A stretch of DNA of 64,000 nt from positions 4,794,001 through 4,858,000 of the forward strand of contig CM072343.1 in NCBI GenBank assembly GCA_036874045.1. The letters are read 5' to 3'. The stretch is from Cymodocea nodosa. Taxonomy: Eukaryota; Streptophyta; Magnoliopsida; Alismatales; Cymodoceaceae. Both the position numbers and the translations under genes were made by a program. The notes under the pieces were generated by a model that saw only the letters and a list, made by a program, of their open reading frames with translations, had not been told where the DNA came from and did no database searches. Below are positions 39,401-46,118 of this stretch, in pieces (the first letter of the stretch is position 1; each line of letters starts with the position of its first letter).

Positions 39401-42400
39401 GAGATGGTATTAGCGGTAAGTGGTGGATGAGTTGAGGGCTGGTGGTTGTTAAGGTTTTGTGAGAAGATAAGGATTTGACAAGAGAAAGATGGAAAAGAAC
39501 AAAGAGAACAAAAATAAAGAAATAACAATGACTAAGGTTTTAGGTTCATTGTCACCACCACGACAAGGTGGTTACAGCTACCAAGGTTTCTCTCCTCTCT
39601 CTTACTCTCTAAAGAACTTAACCTTTGATACCATGTGAAAATAAAGAAATGATGGAGGTGGAATGATTTATTAATCAAGACAATACCTCTATATATAAAG
39701 GTTACAAGAAAAATACTATTGTATAACAAATAATTTAAGACTAAACCAACAAAAAATCTGAACTTAACCTAACCCTAAAATTGATACAAAGATCCATTTA
39801 TTCATGCACTCCAATATATGTGTATCAGTGGACTTAAAATGTCTAAATTTAATGGCTGGCATTTATTAAAGATTTACAAATTTTAGATCTGATATAATCA
39901 TTTATGGTTCTTGGACTGTAGTTAAATTTTAGCCATATGTAACTTTATGATAATTTAACATGTAATGCTTAAAAATTTACAAAGAAAAAGAAAATGTAAA
40001 AAATACAAATACAATGACTGGCCATTTGCTAAATCTTGAAACTAGCTACTTTCAAACTTTACAAAGATGGCAGACCTTCTCTATTATATTTTTGATTATT
40101 TCTGAAGCTTTTTGCACATTCTCAACTGAGCTGCCTTCAATGGCTGCAAATGGATAAAAGGGCAAGGTGTAGAATTAATAATAACTAAAGCATGACTCAT
40201 AATAATATACTATCTATTTATAAGCAAGTACAGTAAGCAACTAAACATTCAAAGGTTCAAATGATCAAGTCATACATGAATCTATTGACTAAAAAACATA
40301 AGATGCCATAGGCTGTGTATGTTAAAAGCAACCATCAATCTTCACAGTAACTGCTGAGAGAGAGAGAGAGAGAGAGAGAAGTTTCTTTAATCAAACATGA
40401 GTGATCTAAGTTGGAGCAGGGAGTAGCCAATGACTCTATTTACCGTAGCTAATGAAGAAAATTCAGAGCTGAAGGAAAACAGCTCTCCTTGGAAGCAACT
40501 ACAGTATCAATTCCAGTACCCCTAAAGCACAAAACTGCCTTAAAAAAATGTTACCATAAGAGTTTTCTGCTCCATTAACTGTAAATCAACTTAGTCAAGG
40601 TCCAAACAGAACCTTGTGCAGATGTATTGCTAAAAAATTTCATTAATGAAAAAGTTCAATTGCATTGATGTTAAAATATTTATGATTTTTAACAAGGGTT
40701 GAATTCCCCTGGGAAAACTATAATCTGAAAATAGTCTACACCTATAACTGTTTTAAAAATATTGGTTCATAATATTATTAACACAATTTCACACACAGTG
40801 GATGTGTACCAAGGTTGGGGGGAAATCCAACACCATGCCTTTGATCATGGATTTGAGACCCATGTGATGCAGGTTTCAAATACACAATCATCAGGTGCTC
40901 AGTTGGCAAGTTTGCCACTGAGCTACATTTCCAAAACATACAATATCATAGAAAAACATCCAATCCCTTACTAATAAATGACTCCCTTTTGGATGGTGGG
41001 AAAATGAGTTTTACTCCAGCATCCTTCTCAATTTGTCTTTGAGTGAATCCTCTGTAGCAGAAAGCACCACAATAAAAAAGATAGGTAAATTTTTTACTGC
41101 AAAAAGTCATAATCCAAATAAAGAGTAAACTCTTACAATTTTCCCTTTACAAATCGTATCAAGGGAGCACCTATCTGTAATAGACAATCAATAAAAACAT
41201 TCAACTTCAATTGACAAAATATAACAATGGACAGGTATAAATGAAAGAAAAGGAATTGTGTGGCCAACTTCACAGAGTGAGAGAGATTAAGACATTAGTT
41301 GTGACCAACCCTATAAATAGAAAGAATAAATCATGTGACCAACCCTATGTAGCAGGATTATGGTACTCATTGCTACTATTGTACATCTGTTGTATCTGAA
41401 GGGATGGCTCACTCGCAAATGAACAGTAAATTCACTAGTGGGGAAATAAAATTTCAGAAGAGTCTTGTTAGAGTATATGAGTTATTCTAGTATTATGTTG
41501 TAAGTGGGTTCTAAATGGGTTTAGTCTTACATTGCTTATTTTGTGTTTATCCTCTTATTGTAGTCTTAATATGTAGAGACCTTATGTTTGGTTATGAATA
41601 AATAATCTACTTCCACCATTTCTTGTGTTTCAACAAATCTATATAAAAAGAGACAGCAATGTGGATTCTTATCAAAAAGAAAAGGGAACTGAATGAAACC
41701 ATTGCATGCTTGACAAAATAATCGGTTGAAATATATTATGCTACCAGTGAAAAATCAAACAAAAAAATGAAATCTAAACTTTGTGCTCTTTTTTATTCAT
41801 TTTATCCATCTATGAACAACATAATAGACAAATTAGCTGTAAATAAATGTAGTTCTGCACATTTAGACAAAAGGTATACCTAAGATTTCAATTAATTTCA
41901 AAATTCTTTAGTTTCTATATTAAAGCTAACCATTTGAAAGGAATGCAAGAAGTAGATGAATTAACAACAGACAATGTGCACTACGCAAGAGATACCTGCC
42001 ATGTAACAAACACCTTTTAGCGAATTCTATTTTATCCAAGCAAAGGGTTAGGCAAGCTTTAAACTAATTATAATCAAATATTGAGTGAAATACATAAAAG
42101 AAACATACTAGTGAGACTCATACATATATTGATTACCTTCATATGTCAGACTGTGAGACTCAGTGGCTGACTCCTCTTAGAGATATTTTGAGAAAGCTAT
42201 GCATTTTGTGAGTCTGGAGACTTGATCCTACCATCCAATGGCACAATAAGACAACATGGGTCTTGCAACCACTAACTAGCTAGTGACTTAAGAGGATCTT
42301 TTAAAGTGTTACCCGACCATTTCACATCTGGCAGGAGCAAGTTTTGTTGGTGATGTTTTGTGGGGTCTTGGGTTATCTACTTGATGAGTTTGTACCCTTG

Positions 42401-44845
42401 TGTCTTTTTCCCTTAGTTAATATATTGTTTTCCTTGCTTAACACACAAAAAAGGAGATTCCCCAATGTATAAATACATTGATCATATGAATCAGATGCAG
42501 AAATAAAATGATGTATAACTGAATAATCCCTATATAGGGGAAAAGTGAAGGATGCAAATGAAAGTGTCCAGTAGGACAAGCAAACAATAAATACAGGTAT
42601 TCAAATTCAAGAACAGTGTTTGTGCATTTACTTCAATAGAGATGGAATTTTTCTCAGCTCCACAAGCTATCTCAATGCCTGACCCCAGACTTGAGCTGTG
42701 CACATCATTGAGTTCTCCAGGACTATTACTTTCAACAGATACACTTTGATATAGATCCACCTCAGCTTCATTCACAAGATGCTGATGTCTATATTCAATA
42801 GCATCGGCATCAGAATGCGATGACCCAGTAGTGCCACCAACTAGACCAACTGGCTGTTGGACATCCTGTTTTACAGTAGTGGGACCATGGTACTTGTCAT
42901 TGCCTTCACATCCATCATCTGAGTTCATGTTTTCGAGAACTGTTTTAAAAAGATCCTAGTGTCACTTTTATTAGTAGCCATCCAACATCATATAAAGCAA
43001 CCTATTAATTACCCCTCAAGATCTGAAGCATTACGTAACTAAACTGTTCATATGCACATAAAAAATGATTTTCTATTGAACTGACATTTGTGAAGAGATC
43101 CAATTTGCAAAATAATAATAATAATAATGCTGAAGTTTCTAATATTCAAAGGGACAGAAACATGAGCTAATTTCAGATAGAAAGGCTTCAAACCTTTATT
43201 GGAACAAGACTGAGTAGACATTTGCCTCCATGTAGTTACAGCTGTTTTTGCCTTTGCATTTTGACTCATATTCAAGTGATCTTTTTCACCATTCATCTTC
43301 ATCATGAAAAAGAATAATAGGAATATGAAAACATTTACATTTCAAATAGATGCCAAACAGATGCCATTTGAAATCAAAGATATATACCTGATTTAAAGTT
43401 TGAAGCAGATCCATACAATAAAAATTATAAATATACTAGATTACAAACAATAAAGTAAACTTAAAGAATTGATTGCATATCCCAAGGTAAACAACACAGA
43501 AGTTTTGTACCACAGATATGTCTCTTGTAATCTAAGATATACACCTGATTAAAAGTTTGAAAGAGATCCAACATTAAAAAGGGAGAAGATATATTAATTT
43601 TTCAAACATTAATTTATTATAAAGAAATCAAGGTGATATCTCTTGCAAATATAAGTTAGAAGATTTACACAAGAGCTAAGATATTCTTTATCATACCATA
43701 TTACCCTCTTCATTTTTGTGCTTTGGTTATCTCTCTTTCTTGAGGGAGAATAATTGAACTGGTTCATATCTTAGGGTGTGAATGAAGAAAATGCAAATTT
43801 GGGTGTAAGAACAACCTAACTCTGAAATATCTTAAAAATCCATCTTCACTTGTAAATTACCAAAGGCCCATTTGCTAATAATTATTTTAATCAGAATATG
43901 AAAATAAGCTGAAATTTTCAAAAAAAAAAAAAACTAAAAACTCAGATTTTTCTCATTTAGCATTTTTAGTTCAAATTACAGATTTTTTTAAGCCAAAATA
44001 TAGAAATAAGTTGGCACATAAATAATATATTCGGTAACAATTATTAAAAACACTAGTGCATTTCCATACGCTAGTGAAAATAATCATTACCAAAGGTCAC
44101 TAGGAATCTACTACCATCGTTGAAATAATTCAAATTGATGGATTATTATAGCATTTCTATAGAAAAGGAAATCAATATAAGTAAGATAATGTGTTATCTA
44201 CTTCAATCGGAGAGTAACACCAATATCATGCCCCCCTCACCACAAAGCACAGAAGTAATCTTTTATGAGGTATCAAAGTCTCCACGGGTAATTTGAAAAG
44301 TCCAAGTAGAACATTATTGAGTAAAATAGGAATTTCAAGTTTGCGAATCATGTAATTTTAATGCAAAGTTTAAAGGTGAGGTTTAAAAGCTACATCCAAT
44401 TAATCATTAGATTTTTCTTGAAAATAACTTAATCATTACATTCCATCTGCAAAATTCTCATGCAACAGCAAGAAAGAAACAAAAAAGATATCCTTTTTTA
44501 CTTCATTGGAAGCCACAGGAAGCTCAACTCCTCTAATCGACCACGAGGAGCTCATGCAACAAAATTCAGATAGCTATGAAAATCGTTAACTCGAATTCAA
44601 AAATAAAAATCGAATCTTTTTGCATGGGAATAAAAAAAGGAAGGCGATTATACGATGAATACTCGAACGTCGGAGTAAAACCTCGGTTTGCTTCGTTTTC
44701 TGTTGCCAATTGCAGCGGCCCGCCATACGCCTTGGAAGCTGCAGAAAAGGAAGAGTGGAGTGAAATGGTGACGGAAGTGAGAGAAAAGGGGGATACGAGA
44801 GGCTTCCGGTGGCCACCTCCACAGGTGCCTGTAGGCGACGCTCAT
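3282..44845 (-). CDS. ASCC1: ASCC1-like protein: KH domain plus 2H phosphoesterase-like domain (13 exons)
   Basis: Homologue of activating signal cointegrator 1 complex subunit 1, which in animals belongs to a nuclear complex for transcription co-activation and alkylation-damage repair; the plant role is inferred. The model gives 548 aa: 61 from exon 1 plus 487 from exons 2-13, which sum to exactly 488 codons with matching phases. Residues 1-60 are Arg-rich and presequence-like; 96-198 form a low-complexity Ser/Glu region; 199-260 are a KH domain with its GxxG as GKLG (209-212); 261-548 are an AKAP7/LigT-like domain with both 2H motifs, HLTV (380-383) and HATV (479-482). It ends GYYHCCNSIPFPEDA. 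Introns 7 and 11 (14.6 and 17.4 kb) are full of transposons. The start is uncertain: exon 1 could instead be non-coding or start at 44726. Confidence 0.88.
3551..3588 (-). CDS. ASCC1: ASCC1-like exon 12 (second 2H motif)
   Basis: A 38-nt exon between TTTCTTGCAG and GTAACTAG, encoding LHATVMNVRHRK. HATV is the second 2H motif and with HLTV completes the predicted catalytic pair. Correct splicing needs the machinery to find this tiny exon after a 17.4-kb intron. Confidence 0.9.
3957..4101 (+). repeat. 5' LTR of Copia D
   Basis: Begins TGTTAAAAGATGTTATG and matches 20683-20807 with clear divergence; both contain a TATATA-CTCTATTTAGT segment. The end is uncertain by about 15 bases. Confidence 0.6.
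4102..5034 (+). other. probable gag region of Copia D
   Basis: DNA between the 5' LTR and the MITE. Its opening (about 4120-4230) is rich in CCAACC and CCACC, as in some Copia leaders. No protein family can be named; the gag assignment rests on position only. Confidence 0.35.
5035..5826. mobile_element. Harbinger-type MITE
   Basis: The left end GGGTCTGTTTGTAAAC and the reverse complement of the right end, GGGGTGTTTTTGC, match loosely. Both are followed by a GA(T/A)G(A/G)GAAAGGAAA segment. Internal subterminal words (GTATTTGTGCA, GTGTTTGTACAAGTG) match those of the Harbinger element at 13307. There is no transposase; the middle is a CT-rich tract. It sits inside Copia D. Confidence 0.55.
6605..7430 (-). 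mobile_element. TRIM-like fragment inside Copia D
   Basis: It separates the two parts of D's integrase. The segment 7260-7400 resembles the LTR/primer-site junction of the TRIM-like element at 38149-39816 (CTAATATCATGT, then TATTAATAAATATA and ACTAAACCCAC). The interior is GG- and GTGG-rich, also like that element. The left border and a second LTR were not found. Confidence 0.35.
8708..10408 (+). repeat. 5' LTR of Copia A
   Basis: Starts TGAAAGGAC and ends TCCTAACA. It contains a run of spaced short imperfect palindromes (AAGTTA ... TAACTATC-type pairs) from about 8880 to 9760. Confidence 0.85.
10410..10423 (+). promoter_or_regulatory. primer-binding site of Copia A
   Basis: TTGGTATCAGAGCA directly follows the LTR. 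This matches the initiator-Met tRNA 3' end, the usual primer for plant Copia elements. Confidence 0.85.
13980..14947 (-). pseudogene. Harbinger ORF1, MYB/SANT-like protein (degenerate)
   Basis: The minus-strand reading from ATG 14947 opens MTFEKRKYMNWS... DEIFLGIL... and contains AETWVKVIAEYN, a MYB/SANT-like DNA-binding domain of the type in Harbinger ORF1 proteins, which help the transposase bind element ends. After a probable intron (about 14536-14640) it resumes and ends with a basic KARKRARPHAESSQS segment and IEWLRYNLKD at 13980. Internal stops and an imperfect junction make it a pseudogene. It closely resembles the ORF at 59341-60303. Confidence 0.7.
15505..15850. repeat. GC-rich minisatellite in the Harbinger element
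   Basis: Many short units around GCGAGCGTCG and GTCGACGTCAAGGTC, mixed in a higher-order pattern of about 60-90 bp. GC content contrasts sharply with the AT-rich surroundings. Several reading frames are open simply because of the repeat. Confidence 0.85.
17946..18450 (+). repeat. two-unit tandem duplication before the 3' LTR of Copia A
   Basis: A unit of about 262 bp starting AACTTAGCAACTTTC is repeated at 18208. Each unit holds a purine-rich GACAAAAGAG-type stretch. The polypurine tract used for the 3' LTR is more likely AAAAAGAGAGAGA at about 18489-18501. Confidence 0.75.
18503..20176 (+). repeat. 3' LTR of Copia A
   Basis: Matches 8708-10408 along its whole length, with the same palindrome series. 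Ends near TCCTAA, followed by the target repeat. Confidence 0.85.
20683..20807 (+). repeat. 3' LTR of Copia D
   Basis: Begins TGTTAAAAATGTCATG after the pol end and ends near TAAAACA. Pairs with 3957-4101. Confidence 0.6.
21023..21090 (-). CDS. ASCC1: ASCC1-like exon 11
   Basis: Acceptor TTTGTCTCAG|AG, donor CTCAAG|GTGAAG. It encodes VIIDAYIEAGLVSKDDVREG then LK. A nearer-looking AG at 21101 would break the frame and was not used. The 17.4-kb transposon-filled intron follows. Confidence 0.88.
21221..21311 (-). CDS. ASCC1: ASCC1-like exon 10
   Basis: Acceptor TTGCCTGTAG|GCA, donor TGTA|GTATCC. It encodes ACMRGSPAKAQVIYAPVEEI then GNEGRLLRAC. The donor at 21220 was chosen over one three bases earlier because only this one joins in frame to exon 11 (RACK-VIIDAYIEAGL), as in the family. 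Confidence 0.85.
21485..21550 (-). CDS. ASCC1: ASCC1-like exon 9
   Basis: A 66-nt exon between TTTTGTAG and GTAGTTTAC, encoding SVSSKVKDSLDSRPISIRLK then GL, a conserved strand-loop segment of the domain. In phase on both sides. Confidence 0.88.
21631..21743 (-). CDS. ASCC1: ASCC1-like exon 8 (first 2H motif)
   Basis: Acceptor TTTTTGTTCAG|AT, donor GTTACAG|GTACTG. It encodes DLRIEKSIFIKPSTLHLTVL then MLKLYNKDRIALATEVLQ. HLTV is the first 2H motif. It lies 14.6 kb downstream of exon 7, and the phases agree across the gap. Confidence 0.92.
21744..22835. other. intron 7 DNA, unassigned
   Basis: No exon or known element was recognised. Two overlapping plus-strand open stretches at 22135-22537 have no recognisable motif and weak coding character. 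Confidence 0.35.
22836..23760 (+). mobile_element. RTE-type LINE fragment (reverse transcriptase 3' part)
   Basis: The reading MDEITKFKRKYFKCILFVDN, IVLVEEGKSKI and KLELWKDTLKSKGFRLSRSK matches the plant RTE LINE reverse transcriptase around its catalytic strand, normally FADD. Here that motif reads FVDN, so the second Asp is changed and the enzyme would be dead. Further on, RIPSKLKGKFYK matches the post-RT region but with stops and frame changes. It is truncated at the 5' end and lies in ASCC1 intron 7, antisense to the gene. Confidence 0.75.
24280..25790. repeat. ATG-rich low-complexity tract
   Basis: About 1.5 kb of degenerate repetition built from ATGAATG, TGTATGAT and GATTAATTAACAT words, the last concentrated at about 24830-24930. 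Minus-strand open stretches here are His/Tyr/Ser-rich by-products. It may be decayed element interior; the stretch at 23960-24010 resembles wording seen in some plant Gypsy elements. Confidence 0.5.
25791..27000. other. intron 7 DNA, unassigned
   Basis: No gene or element could be supported. The overlapping open frames on both strands at 26713-27008 have no recognisable motifs. Confidence 0.35.
27001..28845 (-). repeat. 3' LTR of Copia B
   Basis: On the minus strand it runs TGCTAGTTCAATT... to ...CTAGTGTGTCA. The purine tract GACAAAGGGGGAGAATAT lies upstream (about 28888-28905). It contains the TTTCGGATAGTTA-type palindromes also found in A and C. Confidence 0.75.
28053..28396. repeat. tandem repeat of about 126 bp inside the LTR of Copia B
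   Basis: About 2.7 units, each with ACTTATAAAAGATAACTCT, then CCTTAAGTCATTTCG, then GTTACATAGGTAACC. Neighbouring units differ at only a few positions. Each unit includes one LTR palindrome. Confidence 0.75.
29512..30716 (-). pseudogene. additional ORF of Copia B (plant-transposon-domain-like)
   Basis: It lies between pol and the 3' LTR, the place where some long-LTR Copia elements carry an extra gene. The 5' part reads NQALLYKLSEQLGIKIQEP and KPEFFLPQKGIGFRHVVG. The middle has an LxxxFxxxL stretch, then a conserved GI.S...I segment followed by SPSELGWQE, like the domain annotated as 'putative plant transposon protein' in retroelement ORFs. I see no convincing signal peptide or membrane anchor, so an envelope-like role is unsupported. 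Several breaks. Confidence 0.55.
32090..32690 (-). pseudogene. RNase H and pol end of Copia B
   Basis: Contains FSVCACACFQAQLKESHLF, GYNDADYVGCKSDRKSTSG and INCDSNSAISLSKN, the C-terminal Copia RNase H region, then the terminal pol motif FTKPLEEN. Confidence 0.8.
32681..34510 (+). mobile_element. opposing copy of the Copia B extra-ORF region
   Basis: Plus-strand sequence from CACTAATAAGGAAGAG to the purine tract GACAAAGGAAGAGAATAT parallels the minus-strand 30660-28880. It adds a Pro/Ala/Ser-rich segment (about 33980-34130, SPPTAPPSAETPPPAAPTPT) and a short leucine-rich coiled-coil-like stretch. It is a related but diverged copy (roughly 8-10% by eye), not a fresh duplication. It ends with about 45 bp of the LTR start in reversed orientation. 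Broken. Confidence 0.7.
34515..36383. other. intron 7 DNA, unassigned
   Basis: No gene or bounded element. Some wording at 34920-35300 and 35680-35800 looks repetitive, but no partner is visible in the window. Confidence 0.35.
36384..36696 (-). CDS. ASCC1: ASCC1-like exon 7 (start of 2H domain)
   Basis: Acceptor TTGCACAG|GCA, donor TTGGCAG|GTAAAA. It begins AAKSRSLDYSHFVSLPLAVH, the conserved opening of the AKAP7/ASCC1 phosphoesterase-like domain, followed by GELVEKLIKFQTGILGD. An acidic linker (NVSEDGETDCNPEEN and onward) follows, as is usual in plant ASCC1. Ends in phase 1. Confidence 0.9.
37700..37890 (-). mobile_element. degenerate Au-like SINE
   Basis: Read on the minus strand: TGGCATGGTTGCCCATGC, then GAGGTCATAGGTTTAAAT (box-B-like), then GGGAATAGTC, and GGGAGCCTCATGCATTTGG near the end. 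The order and spacing resemble the plant Au SINE (GGTCACGGGTTCGA, GGAATCAGCC, GGGAGCTTAGTGCA). It lies in ASCC1 intron 6 in the sense orientation. Confidence 0.5.
38149..38329 (-). repeat. 3' LTR of the TRIM-like element
   Basis: Shares TTAATCAAGACAATACCTCT and GATCCATTTATTCAT with the partner LTR at 39634. Confidence 0.75.
39634..39816 (-). repeat. 5' LTR of the TRIM-like element
   Basis: Upstream LTR in element orientation; the primer site TGGTATCAAAGG (39622-39633, minus) lies just inside it. Confidence 0.75.
40076..40143 (-). CDS. ASCC1: ASCC1-like exon 6 (KH end)
   Basis: Acceptor TTGCAG|CC, donor GAGAAG|GTCTGC. It encodes TIEGSSVENVQKASEIIKNI then IEK, the last strand and C-terminal helix of the KH domain. 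Ends in phase 0. Confidence 0.88.
40358..40379. repeat. (GA)n microsatellite
   Basis: About 11 uninterrupted GA units in ASCC1 intron 5-6 DNA. Confidence 0.9.
40755..40931 (-). mobile_element. tRNA-derived SINE
   Basis: Minus-strand reading starts GTAGCTCAGTGGCAAACTTG (box A) with GTATTTGAAACC (box B) about 45 bp on. A unique body follows (GGTCTCAAATCCATGATC, GGCATGGTGTTGG), ending in an AT-rich tail. It lies in intron 5 of ASCC1, sense orientation. Target repeats were not resolved. Confidence 0.55.
40972..41051 (-). CDS. ASCC1: ASCC1-like exon 5 (KH core)
   Basis: Acceptor GCTACAG|AGG, donor ATTA|GTAAGG. It encodes GFTQRQIEKDAGVKLIFPPS then KRESFI, the core of the KH domain after the GxxG loop. 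Phase 2 in, phase 1 out. Confidence 0.88.
41137..41174 (-). CDS. ASCC1: ASCC1-like exon 4 (KH start)
   Basis: A 38-nt exon between TATTACAG and GTAAGAG. It encodes IGAPLIRFVKGK, the first strand and helix of the KH fold, and ends inside the Leu codon of the GKLG loop. Confidence 0.85.
41466..41635 (+). mobile_element. solo LTR of the TRIM-like family
   Basis: TGTTAGAGTATATG... to ...GTGTTTCAACA, 170 bp, flanked by AGTCT and AATCT (a 5-bp target repeat with one difference). The 3' part (CCACCATTTCTTGTGTTT) and layout match the LTRs at 38149 and 39634. It lies in ASCC1 intron 3, opposite to the gene. Confidence 0.65.
42632..42939 (-). CDS. ASCC1: ASCC1-like exon 3
   Basis: Acceptor TTAAAACAG|TTCTCG, donor ATTGAA|GTAAAT. 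It encodes about 103 residues of hydrophilic Ser/Asp/Glu-rich linker (VLENMNSDDGCEGND... to ...EKNSISIE), probably disordered, leading directly into the KH domain. Phase 1 in, phase 0 out. Confidence 0.8.
43194..43296 (-). CDS. ASCC1: ASCC1-like exon 2
   Basis: The acceptor follows a pyrimidine run (TTCTTTTTCATGATGAAG|ATG) and the donor is AAAG|GTTTGA. It encodes MNGEKDHLNMSQ... AVTTWRQMSTQS, which I recall as typical of plant ASCC1 N-termini. Ends in phase 1. The ATG at 43296 is a possible start if exon 1 is untranslated. Confidence 0.75.
44663..44845 (-). CDS. ASCC1: ASCC1-like exon 1 (candidate)
   Basis: An open frame from ATG at 44845 gives 61 codons, MSVAYRHLWRW... to ...KPRFYSDVR, and meets a GT donor (CGA|GTATTC) in phase 0, the phase exon 2 needs. 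The peptide is rich in Arg, Phe and His, nearly free of acidic residues, and ends in RFYS, like a mitochondrial presequence with its cleavage site. A rival reading starts at ATG 44726 (MAGRCNWQQKTKQTE) and uses a donor at 44681, also phase 0. A third option is a non-coding exon 1 with translation from 43296. Confidence 0.5.
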
Positions 44846-44859
44846 CTGAGGAGCGAGAC

Positions 44860-45060
44860 GGAGAGGCGCGGCTGCGATGCGAAATTTGGGGCTTTCGGCT
44901 TTCCCACGTCGAATCATCACATCACATCACACGATGTTTAAAGTATAAATTATTTTTCCTCTTTATTTACCGTTTCCAGCCCAATCTCCACCTCCCGTGG
45001 TTTATTGTTCGGGTCGAGGACGAGACGTGTAAAATAATTAAATTTAAAGGCAATCACTGA
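44860..45060 (-). promoter_or_regulatory. probable promoter of the ASCC1-like gene
   Basis: The region upstream of exon 1 on the minus strand carries TAATTTATACTTTAAAC (about 44940-44956), a weak TATA-like element, and a locally GC-richer stretch around the start. There is no direct evidence for a transcription start. Confidence 0.35.
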
Positions 45061-45479
45061 ATCCAAAAATAAAGTTCCATGTCACACATAACTTTGAAAG
45101 AAGAAAAAAGAAGCTGAGGGTTTGTGTCCGTTACCATCAGCGGGAAACAGGAGAAAAATACGTGGAATTGTTTATTTATGTATTTTTCTCTGTTTTTTTA
45201 TGTATGTGCGTATTTATTTGTGGAAAATTAAATTATGTTATATCACAAAGTGGCAGAGTTATCACAATATCTAGAAAAAAGTATGCCATGATATTCAACT
45301 TCGATAAAAGACTTGGACACAGTTCTACTTCTTAGACTTCCACAAGACTAAAGAATCAATCAAATAAATGAAACTGAGTGTCATCGCAACGAGCCTAATT
45401 AGCGTTTGAATAGCCTTGTAGAATACGTGTCTCCTAGAGATGTCAAATGAGTTGACTATGAAGTATTACTCTGGTCCAA

Positions 45480-45910
45480 CATGGTTAAACAATATATTTG
45501 ATTTATATGTTATAAGATATAGAATATAATAAATACAACGTGTATCTTATATATTACATCATCATTATCGATTTATGATTTTAATATATTTGTTAATGAT
45601 AATAATAATTTTGATAAGAATAAATTAATTTTAATGACACTAATCATAACAATTTAGTGAGAAAAAATCTTAATTTTTTAAATTTTGATGTAATTAATTG
45701 GTGAAAAAATAAAAAATTATATTTCTTATTTTATCTTTAATAGTTAAAGATTTATTAACAATTTTAACTTCTTCTCATGTGAACAAATATTTAATATTAG
45801 TGATAATATATTAGATGACAAAATAGTAAAGTTAAAAAATAATATTCTAGAAGTTTTAATATATGTTAAAGACTAAAAACTTACTCGCATTTATGAATAA
45901 TAAAGAAATT
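45480..45910 (+). pseudogene. hAT transposase C-terminal fragment 1
   Basis: The sequence after about 45690 parallels 55572-55804 (LTILT, then ILD-like and NILEV segments), the hAT dimerisation region. It is more decayed than that copy, with frame changes and stops. The preceding 200 bp also match the other copy's upstream DNA. Confidence 0.6.
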
Positions 45911-45959
45911 TTACCTATACACGAAGTGTAGTTTAACCATCATCCACTCATCATGACAA

Positions 45960-46118
45960 GGTTGAACTAGGTCTATAGAATAATAATTTTGACTATCCTA
46001 CATTGTGCTTAGTAGGATGGTGGGATGATAAAATAAAATTTCAAATATGGATAGTGGAATATTTGGATGATTGGAAATGGAGTGATAAATACATTGAGTT
46101 ATTTGTGGAAGTGAAAAC
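45960..46118 (+). pseudogene. F-box-associated-like pseudogene, part 1
   Basis: The plus frame at 46003-46118 reads MCLVGWWDDKIKFQIWIVEY, then LDDWKWSDKYIELFVEV. The CLVG-type start, the IWIVEY strand and the WS.KYIEL step resemble the F-box-associated domain of plant F-box proteins. Copia C interrupts it; the frame resumes at 54334. Only a short piece is recognisable, and the F-box itself is not seen. The same wording could come from another beta-propeller-like family. Confidence 0.4.

Larger units (their letters stand above)
38149..39816 (-). mobile_element. TRIM/LARD-like non-autonomous LTR element
   Basis: Direct repeats at 38149-38329 and 39634-39816 (181 and 183 bp). On the minus strand they run TGTTGGAATG... 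to ...TTTTCACA, and TGGTATCAAAGG, a Met-tRNA-type primer site, directly follows the upstream LTR. The 1.3-kb interior is GTTGG/GTGG-rich and codes for nothing recognisable. It lies in ASCC1 intron 6, sense orientation. Confidence 0.75.

Noticed and set aside
43855-44105. Possible MITE with CCAAAGGCCCATTTG and GGTAACAATTATT ends
   Set aside because: The similar ends are in the same rather than inverted orientation and no target repeat was found.
44576-44941. Plus-strand open frame of 121 residues
   Set aside because: It is antisense to the candidate ASCC1 exon 1 and has no recognisable motif.
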